NCBI GenBank assembly: GCA_024709145.1
Contig: JANJXG010000047.1
Span: 1-47,913, forward strand
Reading direction: 5' to 3'
Source of the DNA: Bacteroidales bacterium
GTDB lineage: Bacteria; Bacteroidota; Bacteroidia; Bacteroidales; F082
DNA length: 47,913 nucleotides
Shown here: in pieces, positions 1-8,503 of the stretch
How the letters are laid out: each line of letters opens with the position of its first letter
Position numbering within the stretch: the stretch's first letter is position 1
Notes under the pieces: model-generated
What the model was told of the DNA's origin: nothing
The model's database searches: none
What the model saw: only the letters and a program-made list of their open reading frames with translations
Translations under genes and position numbers: made by a program

Positions 1-57
1 GGCCAAAGCCAGCTTCGTTCCCCAATTCCATTTCATAGCTTATCTTTCATTAAGTAC

Positions 58-1488
58 TTATTTATCAAGGCTGTTTGGCCCAATAAAAGTGGTTTTAAAC
101 AATTCAATCTTTTTGCCACCCGAATAGATGCCAATCTCTACAGGTGTATTGCTCGAACTGAGCGAGTTTTTCGGTTTTACCAGGAGAAAGTTCGACTCAA
201 CAACTTTGCCACCGGGTACAAGCACAGGACCACCCATCACAATCACCTCTCCTTCACTGCCTTCCAGTTTGAGTTCGACAGGCATATCCAATCGGGTCTT
301 GTTGACAAGTTGAATCTTATAGACGTTAGAATAGTTTTCGGGACCATATTCCTGAAAGAGGGTTCCCGGAACACGAAGGATTGTAGCTTCCACATCCGAC
401 CGCAAGGTGAAAAGACTGGCCAGAACAATGAGTAAAAGCGTCAGGAAGGCCGAATAAGCCAAAGCGCGCGCATTGAAAATGCTGTTGCGACCCTCAGCAA
501 TTCCTTTCTCGGATGAATAACGGATGAGCCCCCTGGGTTTGTTAACCCTGTCCATGATGCTGTCGCAGGCATCGATGCAAGCTGTGCAATTAATGCATTC
601 GAGCTGGGTTCCATTTCGGATATCGATGCCGGTTGGACAAACGAGGATGCAACTTTTGCAATCAATGCAATCGCCTTTTCCGCTTGAATCCCTGTCTTCC
701 AGTGGATTGTGCTTGCCACGTGGTTCTCCCCGTTTGTAATCGTAGGCAACAACAATCGACTTATTGTCGAGCAGAACGCCCTGAAGCCTGCCGTAAGGAC
801 AGGCAATGATGCAAACCTGTTCACGGAAAAAGGCAAAAACAAAATAGAAGGCACCCGAAAACAACAGCATGGCAATGAAGCCTCCAAGGTGTTCCATCGG
901 CCCATCTGAAATAAGCAATTTTACCTTTTCAATCCCAATGATGTATGATAAAAAAGTGTTGGCTATCAACACTGCGATAGAGAAGAAGATGAAGTGTTTC
1001 AAGCTCTTTCGCCAGATTTTATCAAAATTCCAGGGCTGACGGGCAAGTTTTTTTTGTTGATGAAAATCACCTTCGATCAGGTATTCAATCTGCCGGAAAA
1101 CAAACTCCATAAAGATGGTTTGCGGGCAGGCCCATCCGCAAAAAAGCCGGCCGAAGATGACTGTAAACAAAATGATAAAAACGATCAGGGTAATGATACC
1201 CAACACAACAAGATGAAAATCCTGAGGCCAGAAAAGATTTCCAAAAAGAATGAACTTACGCTCGAGAATGTTAAAAAGCATGAAAGGTTCACCCTTGTAT
1301 TTGATCCACGGGGTGATAAATAAAATCGCCAACAATACTATTGCTACGATCCAACGTTGGTTATACTTCTTCCCTTTGGGCTTTTTGGGATAAATCCAGG
1401 CTCTTTTACCATCGTCGCCAACGGTCGAAATCTTATCCCGGAACGAACCATGATGCGATTCTTTTTGTTCCAGATCTTCGTCACTCAT
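58..1488 (-). CDS. ccoG: CcoG, cbb3 oxidase assembly ferredoxin/cupric reductase
   Basis: This is a 476-residue polyferredoxin-type membrane protein of the CcoG/RdxA/FixG family, known to reduce Cu(II) to Cu(I) for insertion into cbb3 oxidase. The sequence shows hydrophobic segments near residues 46-61, 91-112, 165-184 and 203-221 and another near 345-365. A CGWACPQ motif lies at 117-123 and CIIACP at 226-231. Two ferredoxin-like sets follow: C274/C277/C280/C284 and C298/C301/C304/C308. The C-terminal ~110 residues form the Ig-like periplasmic domain typical of the family, so the protein is full length. It is the last gene of the cytochrome oxidase cluster, separated from ccoP by a strong hairpin, so it may be expressed at a different level. 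ccoH, often next, is not visible and may lie beyond the left edge. Confidence 0.95.
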   Translation of the reverse strand: MSDEDLEQKESHHGSFRDKISTVGDDGKRAWIYPKKPKGKKYNQRWIVAIVLLAILFITPWIKYKGEPFMLFNILERKFILFGNLFWPQDFHLVVLGIITLIVFIILFTVIFGRLFCGWACPQTIFMEFVFRQIEYLIEGDFHQQKKLARQPWNFDKIWRKSLKHFIFFSIAVLIANTFLSYIIGIEKVKLLISDGPMEHLGGFIAMLLFSGAFYFVFAFFREQVCIIACPYGRLQGVLLDNKSIVVAYDYKRGEPRGKHNPLEDRDSSGKGDCIDCKSCILVCPTGIDIRNGTQLECINCTACIDACDSIMDRVNKPRGLIRYSSEKGIAEGRNSIFNARALAYSAFLTLLLIVLASLFTLRSDVEATILRVPGTLFQEYGPENYSNVYKIQLVNKTRLDMPVELKLEGSEGEVIVMGGPVLVPGGKVVESNFLLVKPKNSLSSSNTPVEIGIYSGGKKIELFKTTFIGPNSLDK

Positions 1489-1527
1489 TTGAATAAAGTT
1501 TTAAATAATTTGGTTTGGGAGTATGTC

Positions 1528-1570
1528 AAAAACTCATCCCCTGCGACAGTTTTTGTTGCGAGGGGATGAG
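1528..1570 (-). terminator. Rho-independent terminator after ccoP
   Basis: A perfect 10-bp inverted repeat (CTCATCCCCT at 1533-1542 with AGGGGATGAG at 1561-1570) is followed on the minus strand by five T residues (1532 to 1528). It lies 58 bases past the ccoP stop and before ccoG. It probably ends or attenuates the ccoSNOQP transcript. Confidence 0.8.
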
Positions 1571-1628
1571 GCCGATGTTTCCATCAATAAGTCATAACAG
1601 GATTTCATGTTGCACGGTGGCAACGATT

Positions 1629-2237
1629 TTATTCAACTAAATCACCTTGTGGGGCTTTTGGTGTGGCTGGAGTTGTACCCTGTAATTTTACAAGTACATA
1701 ACTTGCCACCTGAAGGCGTTGCTTGGGCGAAAGTTGATCCTTGTAGGAGATCATACCCTTTTCGATGACGCCTGTTTCGAGGATCTTGAACAAATCTTCG
1801 ATCTTGCCGCCATGAATCCAGTATTTGTCGGTCATATTTGGCCCAACGAGCCCACCTCCATCTGCCAGATGGCAAACAGAACAGATTTTCATCCAGGTTT
1901 CCTGACCGGCAGCCAGCGAAACCTCATCGGTGAGCACCTTTATCTCGAAGGATTCGGCAGGTTGTGTATTGGCCGGATTGGACTTTGCATCAACCATTTC
2001 CTTTTCGAACTCTTTCTTCTGAATCAGGTCATCGGCTCTGAAAACCCACAGGCGAACAACGTAAACAATCGAAAAGACGATCGTTACGATGAATAACCAT
2101 TTCCACCAGGAAGGCAAATCATTGTCAAGCTCTCTGATGCCATCGTATTCGTGATCCTTGAGCAAACGATCGTTTGTTAAAGTATCGATTTCATAATCGG
2201 CATCTTTATGCGGTGCAGGTTGCTTATCGGTAGTCAT
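1629..2237 (-). CDS. ccoP: CcoP-like monoheme cytochrome c subunit of cbb3 oxidase
   Basis: This is the membrane-anchored cytochrome c subunit that feeds electrons into the cbb3 oxidase. From the chosen start it has 202 residues: a charged N-terminal region, one membrane segment near residues 45-63 (preceded by LPSWW, typical of CcoP), then a periplasmic cytochrome c domain with a single heme motif CSVCH at 119-123 and a likely distal methionine in GMISYKDQLS. Canonical CcoP has two heme domains; here only one is present and there is no room for a second. A longer frame begins at 2294 but would overlap ccoQ; the ATG at 2237 leaves 22 bases after ccoQ and gives the usual N-terminus. The C-terminus ends in a short Pro/Thr-rich tail. 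Confidence 0.9.
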   Translation of the reverse strand: MTTDKQPAPHKDADYEIDTLTNDRLLKDHEYDGIRELDNDLPSWWKWLFIVTIVFSIVYVVRLWVFRADDLIQKKEFEKEMVDAKSNPANTQPAESFEIKVLTDEVSLAAGQETWMKICSVCHLADGGGLVGPNMTDKYWIHGGKIEDLFKILETGVIEKGMISYKDQLSPKQRLQVASYVLVKLQGTTPATPKAPQGDLVE

Positions 2238-2259
2238 ATTTCTTGATGTGTTTCTGTTT

Positions 2260-2457
2260 TTATGATTCTGTATTTTCTCTTGAAGCATCGCCATCGCTAT
2301 CGAGCGGAAGGTGGCTGAATTCGTCGACCTGATTTTTTGTCAGGCGTGAGACAAAATAAAGCAACACCACAAACATGATAAAAAAGATAATCAGTCCGAT
2401 GATGGGAAAAAACTGTATGTCAGCTATCCCTTCCATTGTCTTGGTAACGATCTTCAT
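2260..2457 (-). CDS. ccoQ: CcoQ/FixQ-like small cbb3 oxidase subunit
   Basis: This is a 65-residue protein with one membrane helix (about residues 17-37) and a polar acidic C-terminal tail, lying between ccoNO and ccoP. Small subunits of this shape stabilise the interaction of CcoP with the catalytic core. The assignment rests on size, topology and position; sequence conservation in this family is low. Translation could also begin at the internal Met8. Confidence 0.75.
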   Translation of the reverse strand: MKIVTKTMEGIADIQFFPIIGLIIFFIMFVVLLYFVSRLTKNQVDEFSHLPLDSDGDASRENTES

Positions 2458-2480
2458 CTTGATTTAATAAATTATGCTTG

Positions 2481-4598
2481 TTACTTTTTGATGTCAGTTC
2501 CAAGACGTTGAATGTAAGCAATGAGGGCGATAACTTCTTTGTCGTCAGCCACATCAATACCGCCGTCGCGCAATCCTTGTGCAATTCCGGCTGCCTGGCG
2601 CTTCAAATCTTCCACCGCCTTGTCGGCATAGCCTTCCGGATAAGGTACTCCCAGTGTTTGCATCACCCTGATCTTTTTCGCTGTATGACTGGTATTCAGT
2701 GTGTTGCTGATAATCCATGGATAAGGAGGCATAATCGATTGTGCTACCATCTTTTGCGGATTGCTGAAGTGATTGTAATGCCATGAATCCGGTTTGTAAA
2801 TCGGACCTGTTTTCACGCCTTCGCGAGCCAGATCTGGTCCGGTGCGTTTTGATCCAAACTGGAACGGATGATCGTAAACAGTCTCGCCGGCCTTTGTATA
2901 ATCACCATATCGCTCAACTTCCGACCTAAATGGCCTGATCATCTGACTGTGGCAGGTATAACAACCTTCGCGCAGGTAAATGTCGCGACCTTCAAGTTCA
3001 AGAGGAGTGTATGGCTGTACACTTGCAATGGTAGGAACATTGCTTTTTACCATAAACATCGGAACAAATTCCACAATACCACCAATTAATATGGCGACAA
3101 GGGCTAAAATGGTAAACAATACCGGTTTCCCTTCGATCAGGCGATGGCCTTTGTCTTCGCCATGTTTGGAAGCATGGAGTGCTGGTGCCTGATCCTCTTC
3201 TGTTTCAACGAAAGTGCCGCTTTTAACGGTCTTCAAAATATTAACAATCATAATGATCACACCGGTGATGTATAAAGTACCGCCAAAAGCACGGAGGTAA
3301 TACATTGGCAGAATCTGAACAACTGTTTCAATGAAGTTGGGATATTTCAGGTAGCCTTCAGCTGTGAATTCCTTCCACATTAAACTTTGTGTAAAGCCGG
3401 CAAAATAAAGCGGAACGGCAAAAAACAACATCCCTGTGGTGGCAAGCCAAAAATGGGCATTGGCGAGTTTGACACTGTGGAGTTTGGTATTAAACAACCG
3501 GGGAACCAGCCAGTAAATCATTCCAAATGTCAGCATCCCGTTCCAACCCAAAGCACCGATATGAACGTGTGCAATGGTCCAGTCGGTGAAGTGACTTAAG
3601 GCATTTACGCTCTTCAATGAAAGCATCGGACCCTCAAAGGTCGACATACCATAGGCGGTAACACCGACGACAAACATTTTCAAAACGGGACTTTCACGCA
3701 CTTTATCCCAGGCTCCCCTGAGGGTGAGCAGGCCATTGATCATACCACCCCATGAAGGAGCTATCAGCATTACCGAAAAAACGACACCCAGTGCCTGTGC
3801 CCAATCGGGTAAGGCAGAGTACAAAAGGTGGTGAGGACCAGCCCATATATAGAGGAAAATCAATGCCCAGAAGTGAATGATGGACAGTTTATAAGAATAA
3901 ATAGGTCGATTAGCTGCTTTCGGAATGAAGTAATACATGAGTCCGAGATAGGGAGTTGTGAGGAAGAAAGCTACTGCATTGTGACCATACCACCACTGAA
4001 CAAGGGCATCCTGAATTCCGGCATATACCGGGTAGCTTTTAAACAAGGAAACAGGAATGTTGATGGAGTTTACGATGTGCAATACAGCCACCGTAACAAA
4101 AGTTGCAATGTAAAACCAGATAGCTACATAAATGTGCTGAACGCGGCGCTTTACCGTTGTCATGATCAGATTCAGACCAAAAACAACCCATACCAAGGCA
4201 ATGGCAATGTCAATCGGCCATTCGAGTTCGGCATATTCCTTGCTCACCGTAATTCCCAAAGGCAGTGTGATGGCGGCTGCTACAATAATAAGCTGCCAGC
4301 CCCAGAAATGGATTTTCCCAAGTAACTCGCTGTACATGGGTGTTTTGAGCAGTCGTGGTGTGGAGTAATAAATACCCGTAAACATCCCATTCCCAACGAA
4401 AGCGAAAATGACAGCATTGGTGTGCAAGGGACGAAGACGCCCAAACGACAACCATGAAATGCCACCACTCAAATGCGGAAAAATGAGCTCAAATGCAATG
4501 GTTAAACCAACAAGCATCCCCACAAAGCCCCACAAAATGGTGGCAAACAGGAACATACGTGAAAGCTTGTTGTCATACGTAAACTTTTGTAACTCCAT
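2481..4598 (-). CDS. ccoNO: Fused CcoN-CcoO cbb3 oxidase subunit I/II
   Basis: This is the catalytic core of cbb3 oxidase, reducing O2 to water with proton pumping. Residues 1-460 are a full CcoN: a low-spin heme histidine at H59, copper-B ligands H206 and H256/H257 (AGPHH), Y250 matching the cross-linked helix-VII tyrosine, and heme ligands H344/H346 in AHVHIGALGWNG. A ~30-residue polar linker (461-490) leads to a membrane helix (493-513) and a CcoO domain with heme motif CYTCH at 546-550. The fusion is continuous at 705 residues with no frameshift. CcoN-CcoO fusions are known in Bacteroidota. The gene follows ccoS by 12 bases and precedes ccoQ by 23 bases. Confidence 0.96.
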   Translation of the reverse strand: MELQKFTYDNKLSRMFLFATILWGFVGMLVGLTIAFELIFPHLSGGISWLSFGRLRPLHTNAVIFAFVGNGMFTGIYYSTPRLLKTPMYSELLGKIHFWGWQLIIVAAAITLPLGITVSKEYAELEWPIDIAIALVWVVFGLNLIMTTVKRRVQHIYVAIWFYIATFVTVAVLHIVNSINIPVSLFKSYPVYAGIQDALVQWWYGHNAVAFFLTTPYLGLMYYFIPKAANRPIYSYKLSIIHFWALIFLYIWAGPHHLLYSALPDWAQALGVVFSVMLIAPSWGGMINGLLTLRGAWDKVRESPVLKMFVVGVTAYGMSTFEGPMLSLKSVNALSHFTDWTIAHVHIGALGWNGMLTFGMIYWLVPRLFNTKLHSVKLANAHFWLATTGMLFFAVPLYFAGFTQSLMWKEFTAEGYLKYPNFIETVVQILPMYYLRAFGGTLYITGVIIMIVNILKTVKSGTFVETEEDQAPALHASKHGEDKGHRLIEGKPVLFTILALVAILIGGIVEFVPMFMVKSNVPTIASVQPYTPLELEGRDIYLREGCYTCHSQMIRPFRSEVERYGDYTKAGETVYDHPFQFGSKRTGPDLAREGVKTGPIYKPDSWHYNHFSNPQKMVAQSIMPPYPWIISNTLNTSHTAKKIRVMQTLGVPYPEGYADKAVEDLKRQAAGIAQGLRDGGIDVADDKEVIALIAYIQRLGTDIKK

Positions 4599-4610
4599 AA
4601 AGTTAAGGTT

Positions 4611-4799
4611 TTAATTATTGTTGTTTGATTCGGAAAATTCGGTTTCGGTATCTTTTTGCTTCTTGTTATCGAACAACATCCGCACAGAAGGGGAATAGTC
4701 ATCGTCGTATTGTCCGCTGCGAACTGCCCAGATAAATGCGGCTAAAAAACCGCCGGCCACAATCACACCCAACACAATCAGAAAGATGACAGCTTCCAT
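4611..4799 (-). CDS. ccoS: CcoS, cbb3 oxidase assembly protein
   Basis: This is a 62-residue protein with a single N-terminal membrane helix (about residues 4-25) and the family signature FIWAVRSGQYDDDYSP followed by SVRMLFD. CcoS is needed for cofactor insertion into the CcoN subunit, and its position directly upstream of ccoNO agrees. The C-terminal tail is acidic and asparagine-rich. A candidate promoter element lies 35 bases upstream. Confidence 0.93.
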   Translation of the reverse strand: MEAVIFLIVLGVIVAGGFLAAFIWAVRSGQYDDDYSPSVRMLFDNKKQKDTETEFSESNNNN

Positions 4800-4834
4800 T
4801 TAGGTAATAAGGTTCTTCATTACATTTTCAATCA

Positions 4835-4842
4835 CAAAATTA
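4835..4842 (-). promoter_or_regulatory. Candidate -7 element for ccoS-ccoNO-ccoQ-ccoP
   Basis: The minus strand reads TAATTTTG, an exact match to the Bacteroidota -7 element TAnnTTTG, in the AT-rich 119-base gap between ccoI and ccoS. No TTTG is found at the expected -33 position, so support is partial. Confidence 0.45.
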
Positions 4843-4918
4843 ATAAAGCGATTCAATAATCTGTTAAGGTTTGTTAATTTAGAATTCTTCTAAATAAATG
4901 TAATCCCGACAAATACAG

Positions 4919-7312
4919 CTAGTTCGACATCTCCCTGAGTCGCTTGTTACCAATCCATCCGATGCTGAAAGTCACAAATGCAACTACCGTGATCGAACTC
5001 ACCGGCATCAAGATGGCTGCCACAAGCGGAGATAGGTTTCCAGTAACAGCGAAAGAAAGTCCTATGATGTTATAAACCAATGAAATGGCAAAACTCTGCC
5101 TGATCACCCTGAAGCTTATGCGTGTAAATTCCATGAACCTGCCCAATTGTCCGAAACGATCGGCTTCGAGAATGGCATCGCAGGCTGGTGAAAAGCTGAA
5201 TACGTCTTCTGCGATGCTGATTCCGGTATGACTTTCGGCCAATGCTCCTGCATCGTTTAATCCATCCCCGATCATCAGTACCTTTTCGCCTTGCTTCTTA
5301 AGCTGCTGCACATAGGCCTTCTTGTCGGTGGGACTTTGATGAAATTTCAAACTGGCTGAAGGTCCGAAAAGCCGGCGCAAATTGGCTGCTTCTCCATCGT
5401 TATCACCCGATATTAAATGGAGCTTGTATTTGCGTCCAAAATCAGCAATCACCTCTTCAAGTCCGGGTCGATAGCTGTTTGTAAAGGTAAAATAACCGCT
5501 GAGGCGCCCGTCGAAGCTTACGTATACCCTGCTTTCATACATATCAGCCAAGGTGGTTTCACCAGTGACAAAAGATTCAGAGCCCAGGTTGATCCGCTGA
5601 CCTGCAATGAGTCCGGTGATGCCCATGCCGGGAATCTCTTCATACTGATCCGGTTGAACCGTTTCATAACCTGAAAGGAAATCAAAAAGCGCCATACTCA
5701 AGGGATGTGTTGAGTGCCTGACCATATTGCTGACAAGTAATTTCTGTTTGTCGGTGAGCGATTCGCCCCGGAACCCAATCTCAACCTTCCTGTTAAGGGT
5801 GATGGTGCCTGTTTTGTCAAAAACAACGGTAGTGGTGCGGTACAGTTGTTCCACAACATCAGTATTTTTGATATAAAAGCCTTTTCTGCCAAACGCACGC
5901 ATGGTACTTCCAAAGGTGAAAGGTACGGTGAGTGCAAGCGCACATGGACAGGCAATGATGAGTACGGATGAAAAAACATACACTGCAACCGTCAAATCTG
6001 AAAATGCCCAAAATGTAAAGGCTCCGAAGGCGATGAGCAACACCACTATTGTAAAATAATGGCTGATGTGGTTGATGTGGTTGTTGAGGCTTTCGGCTTC
6101 GGTTTTGAAAGCGCGCTGATTCCACAGCTGAGTTAAATAACTCTGTTCCACAGGCTTTTCAACGATCAACTCAATAGAACTGCCTGCTTGCCTGCCACCG
6201 GCATAAATGAAATCGTTTTCCTTTCTTGAAACAGGCATGGCCTCACCTGTTACAAATGCATAGTCGATGCTGCCTTTACCTTTTACCAGTACGGCATCGG
6301 CCGGCACCAGTTCCTGGTTTCGGATCAGCATCCGGTCACCTTTTTTCAACTCTCTGATGGGGACAATGCGCTCTTCGCCCGCTTCTACAACAGTGACTGC
6401 CACCGGAAAATAGGATTTGTAATCACGTTCAAAGGACAAGGCTTCATAGGTTTTACCCTGATACCATTTTCCGATAAGGAGAAAAAAAAGCAGTCCTGCC
6501 AGCGAGTCCATATATCCAATTCCTTTGCCTGAAAAAACAACATAGCTGCTGTAGATGAACAAGGCGAAAATACCCAATGTGATGGGTAAGTCAATACTGA
6601 TTACTTTGTGCTTCAGGCTCTTGATCGCCGAAAGATAATAATCACTCGCGCTGTAAAACACAACCGGAAGGATCAGGATGAAGCTAAGCCAACCAAAGAT
6701 GTGCCTGAATTTTTGTTCCAGCAGATCACCTCCTGGCAGGTATTCGGGAAAACTGTACATCATGATGTTCATAAAACTAAACGATGCTACGCCAATTTTT
6801 AAAAGCAGGCTTCTGTTGGCTTTTCCGATATGTTTTTTATCCAGCTGATCCAGTGTGATCTCGGGTGTATAGTGGATGGAAGTGAGCAATTCGGCGAGTT
6901 GCCTGAGCGTAATCTGGTCGCTTCTGAAAGTGATTTGTACCTCCTTTTTGGGGAAGTTAACTGAGGAGAAACTGATTCCCGGATGCAAGGTGTCGAGATG
7001 CTCAAGTAACCAGATGCAGGAAGCACAATGAATGGCCGGAATAAAAAACCGGATCCTGGAAAGGTTGTCATCTTTGAAATCCAGGAGTTTTTCGCTGATC
7101 TCAGGAATGTCAAGAAATGCAAACTTTTTCAGCGGTTGCCCAGCATCAATTTTAATACCCGACATGGGCTGTATTTCATAGTAGTTGCCGAGTTTGTTTT
7201 CATTCAGAATCTGATAAACTGTTTTACATCCATGGCAGCAAAAGGCTTTTTCATCCCAAACCACCGGCGATGACCCACAGTCGGCACCACAATGCACGCA
7301 AGGCTTTCCCAT
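4919..7312 (-). CDS. ccoI: CcoI-type copper-exporting P1B ATPase
   Basis: This 797-residue heavy-metal P-type ATPase supplies copper for the cbb3 oxidase. An N-terminal cysteine-rich zinc-ribbon-like domain (C5, C8, C12, C25, C26, C29) precedes an HMA domain with CASC at 96-99. The membrane metal site is CPC at 455-457. Catalytic motifs are TGE at 355-357, the phosphorylated DKTG at 499-502, an HP motif in STHPLS, and GDGLNDAGAL near the C-terminus. The N-terminal cysteine-rich domain plus gene context mark it as the CcoI/FixI subtype rather than a detoxifying CopA. It begins 3 bases after the DUF3365 gene, so the two are almost certainly co-transcribed. Confidence 0.95.
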   Translation of the reverse strand: MGKPCVHCGADCGSSPVVWDEKAFCCHGCKTVYQILNENKLGNYYEIQPMSGIKIDAGQPLKKFAFLDIPEISEKLLDFKDDNLSRIRFFIPAIHCASCIWLLEHLDTLHPGISFSSVNFPKKEVQITFRSDQITLRQLAELLTSIHYTPEITLDQLDKKHIGKANRSLLLKIGVASFSFMNIMMYSFPEYLPGGDLLEQKFRHIFGWLSFILILPVVFYSASDYYLSAIKSLKHKVISIDLPITLGIFALFIYSSYVVFSGKGIGYMDSLAGLLFFLLIGKWYQGKTYEALSFERDYKSYFPVAVTVVEAGEERIVPIRELKKGDRMLIRNQELVPADAVLVKGKGSIDYAFVTGEAMPVSRKENDFIYAGGRQAGSSIELIVEKPVEQSYLTQLWNQRAFKTEAESLNNHINHISHYFTIVVLLIAFGAFTFWAFSDLTVAVYVFSSVLIIACPCALALTVPFTFGSTMRAFGRKGFYIKNTDVVEQLYRTTTVVFDKTGTITLNRKVEIGFRGESLTDKQKLLVSNMVRHSTHPLSMALFDFLSGYETVQPDQYEEIPGMGITGLIAGQRINLGSESFVTGETTLADMYESRVYVSFDGRLSGYFTFTNSYRPGLEEVIADFGRKYKLHLISGDNDGEAANLRRLFGPSASLKFHQSPTDKKAYVQQLKKQGEKVLMIGDGLNDAGALAESHTGISIAEDVFSFSPACDAILEADRFGQLGRFMEFTRISFRVIRQSFAISLVYNIIGLSFAVTGNLSPLVAAILMPVSSITVVAFVTFSIGWIGNKRLREMSN

Positions 7313-7315
7313 CTC

Positions 7316-7924
7316 CTAACGTTTAAAAGTGATTTTCCATATTCCTCTGAGCATTCCGGTCTGATAATCGACGGCCTTATCGTCGGGATACAGGCTCCGG
7401 ATAAGCTGAAGATCACCGGCAGCAATCTCATTTTCAGGCATCCCATGACAGCGAAGGCAGGGTGGCGCAATGACAATCGGAGCTGCATAAATCAGATTTC
7501 CCGTTTTGTCGTCAAAGATGGTGTCCGAAGGTAGTTTTGATTTTTCTATAGCCTGCTGCATCATTGTCATAATTTCCAAATCATCCTCAGATGCCTTGTT
7601 GGCCGGATTTCGGTTTTTGTTACTAACTCTTCTCACTTCTGCCCCGTATAATCTGGCCATAGAATCGGTGAGTGGTATGGCCTGCAGGTTACAAAACTGT
7701 AAGGCATGACTCACCCCACCACTGTCGATTGCTGTAAGCAAGGCTTTGCTTAATGCTTTAAAACTCTCTGCCACGATCAGTTTTCCTTCCTGACGGTATT
7801 TTATCAGGAGGCTGTCGTTATCAATTGGTCCAGCTGCTGCCTGTGGTTGCCTGGCAGGTTCGCATGCTACCCATACCGATACAAGCAGGAATGTGAGATA
7901 TAGATTAAACAGTTTCGCTTTCAT
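7316..7924 (-). CDS. DUF3365 (Tll0287-like) monoheme lipoprotein
   Basis: This is a 202-residue exported lipoprotein with a signal peptide ending in VWVAC (lipid-bearing C21). A DUF3365/Tll0287-like domain fills the mature part, with one covalent heme motif CLRCH at 156-160 and the conserved end YPDDKAVDYQTG followed by LRGIW. Members of this family are small heme c proteins suspected to sense redox state or gases, or to carry electrons; no function is proven for this subtype. It sits between an FKBP gene (19-base gap) and ccoI (3-base gap), so a role in oxidase biogenesis or electron delivery is a reasonable inference. Confidence 0.85.
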   Translation of the reverse strand: MKAKLFNLYLTFLLVSVWVACEPARQPQAAAGPIDNDSLLIKYRQEGKLIVAESFKALSKALLTAIDSGGVSHALQFCNLQAIPLTDSMARLYGAEVRRVSNKNRNPANKASEDDLEIMTMMQQAIEKSKLPSDTIFDDKTGNLIYAAPIVIAPPCLRCHGMPENEIAAGDLQLIRSLYPDDKAVDYQTGMLRGIWKITFKR

Positions 7925-7943
7925 GAAATGGAAGTTTATGACA

Positions 7944-8426
7944 TTAAAGATTTTTAAGTTCGTCAGGATGTGCCATGCGCAAAGAGATTACCTTTCCCTG
8001 AAAAACAAGGTCTTTTCCTGCAAGGGGATGGTTAAAATCCATGGTTACGGTATCTTTCATTTTCCGGATGATTTTCCCATAATGACGGTTTCCATCCTTG
8101 TCTGCCATCGGAAAAACATGACCAACCTGCACTACCTCTTCATCAACCTTTCCATCAGCTTCGGCAAAAGTGCTCATCGGTAAATCAAAAATGGCATGCG
8201 GATCAATGGGTCCATAGGCACCGGCAGCATCAACCGGAAAATGGAAGGTATCACCTGGAGCAAGACCGGCCAAACCGTTTTCAAAAGCATCAAGCAGCAA
8301 ATCGTTTCCAATAAGAAATTCTTCTGGTGCATCAACCTGCTGAACCACCTTGCCTGTTGTAGCTTCTGTAACTGTAAAAACCAGGCTGGCAACCACATTT
8401 TTTGATATTTTTTCGACATTTTCCAT
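7944..8426 (-). CDS. FKBP-type (SlyD-like) peptidyl-prolyl isomerase
   Basis: This 160-residue protein has an FKBP fold interrupted by an IF domain: N-terminal strands with the SlyD-type FLIGNDLLLDAFENGLAGL segment, the insert near residues 70-125, and a return to FKBP at FNHPLAGKDLVFQGKV. It lacks a signal peptide, so it is cytoplasmic, and it lacks the histidine/cysteine-rich metal-binding tail of Escherichia coli SlyD. Its role would be prolyl isomerisation or chaperoning, perhaps of apo-oxidase or metal-site proteins given its place between the act and cco blocks. It starts only 20 bases after a terminator-like hairpin. Confidence 0.88.
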   Translation of the reverse strand: MENVEKISKNVVASLVFTVTEATTGKVVQQVDAPEEFLIGNDLLLDAFENGLAGLAPGDTFHFPVDAAGAYGPIDPHAIFDLPMSTFAEADGKVDEEVVQVGHVFPMADKDGNRHYGKIIRKMKDTVTMDFNHPLAGKDLVFQGKVISLRMAHPDELKNL

Positions 8427-8445
8427 CGTTCTTTCTGGTATTGAA

Positions 8446-8474
8446 AAGCCTCCTGCAATAAATACAGGAGGCTT
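8446..8474 (-). terminator. Terminator or attenuator hairpin after actE
   Basis: A perfect 10-bp inverted repeat (AAGCCTCCTG at 8446-8455, CAGGAGGCTT at 8465-8474) has a 9-base loop. On the minus strand it ends in a short TTTTC tract. It separates actE from the FKBP gene. The weak T tract suggests partial termination, which would lower expression of the downstream oxidase genes relative to complex III. Confidence 0.7.
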
Positions 8475-8503
8475 CTATTTGCATATCAATAGGTTGACAA
8501 AAA

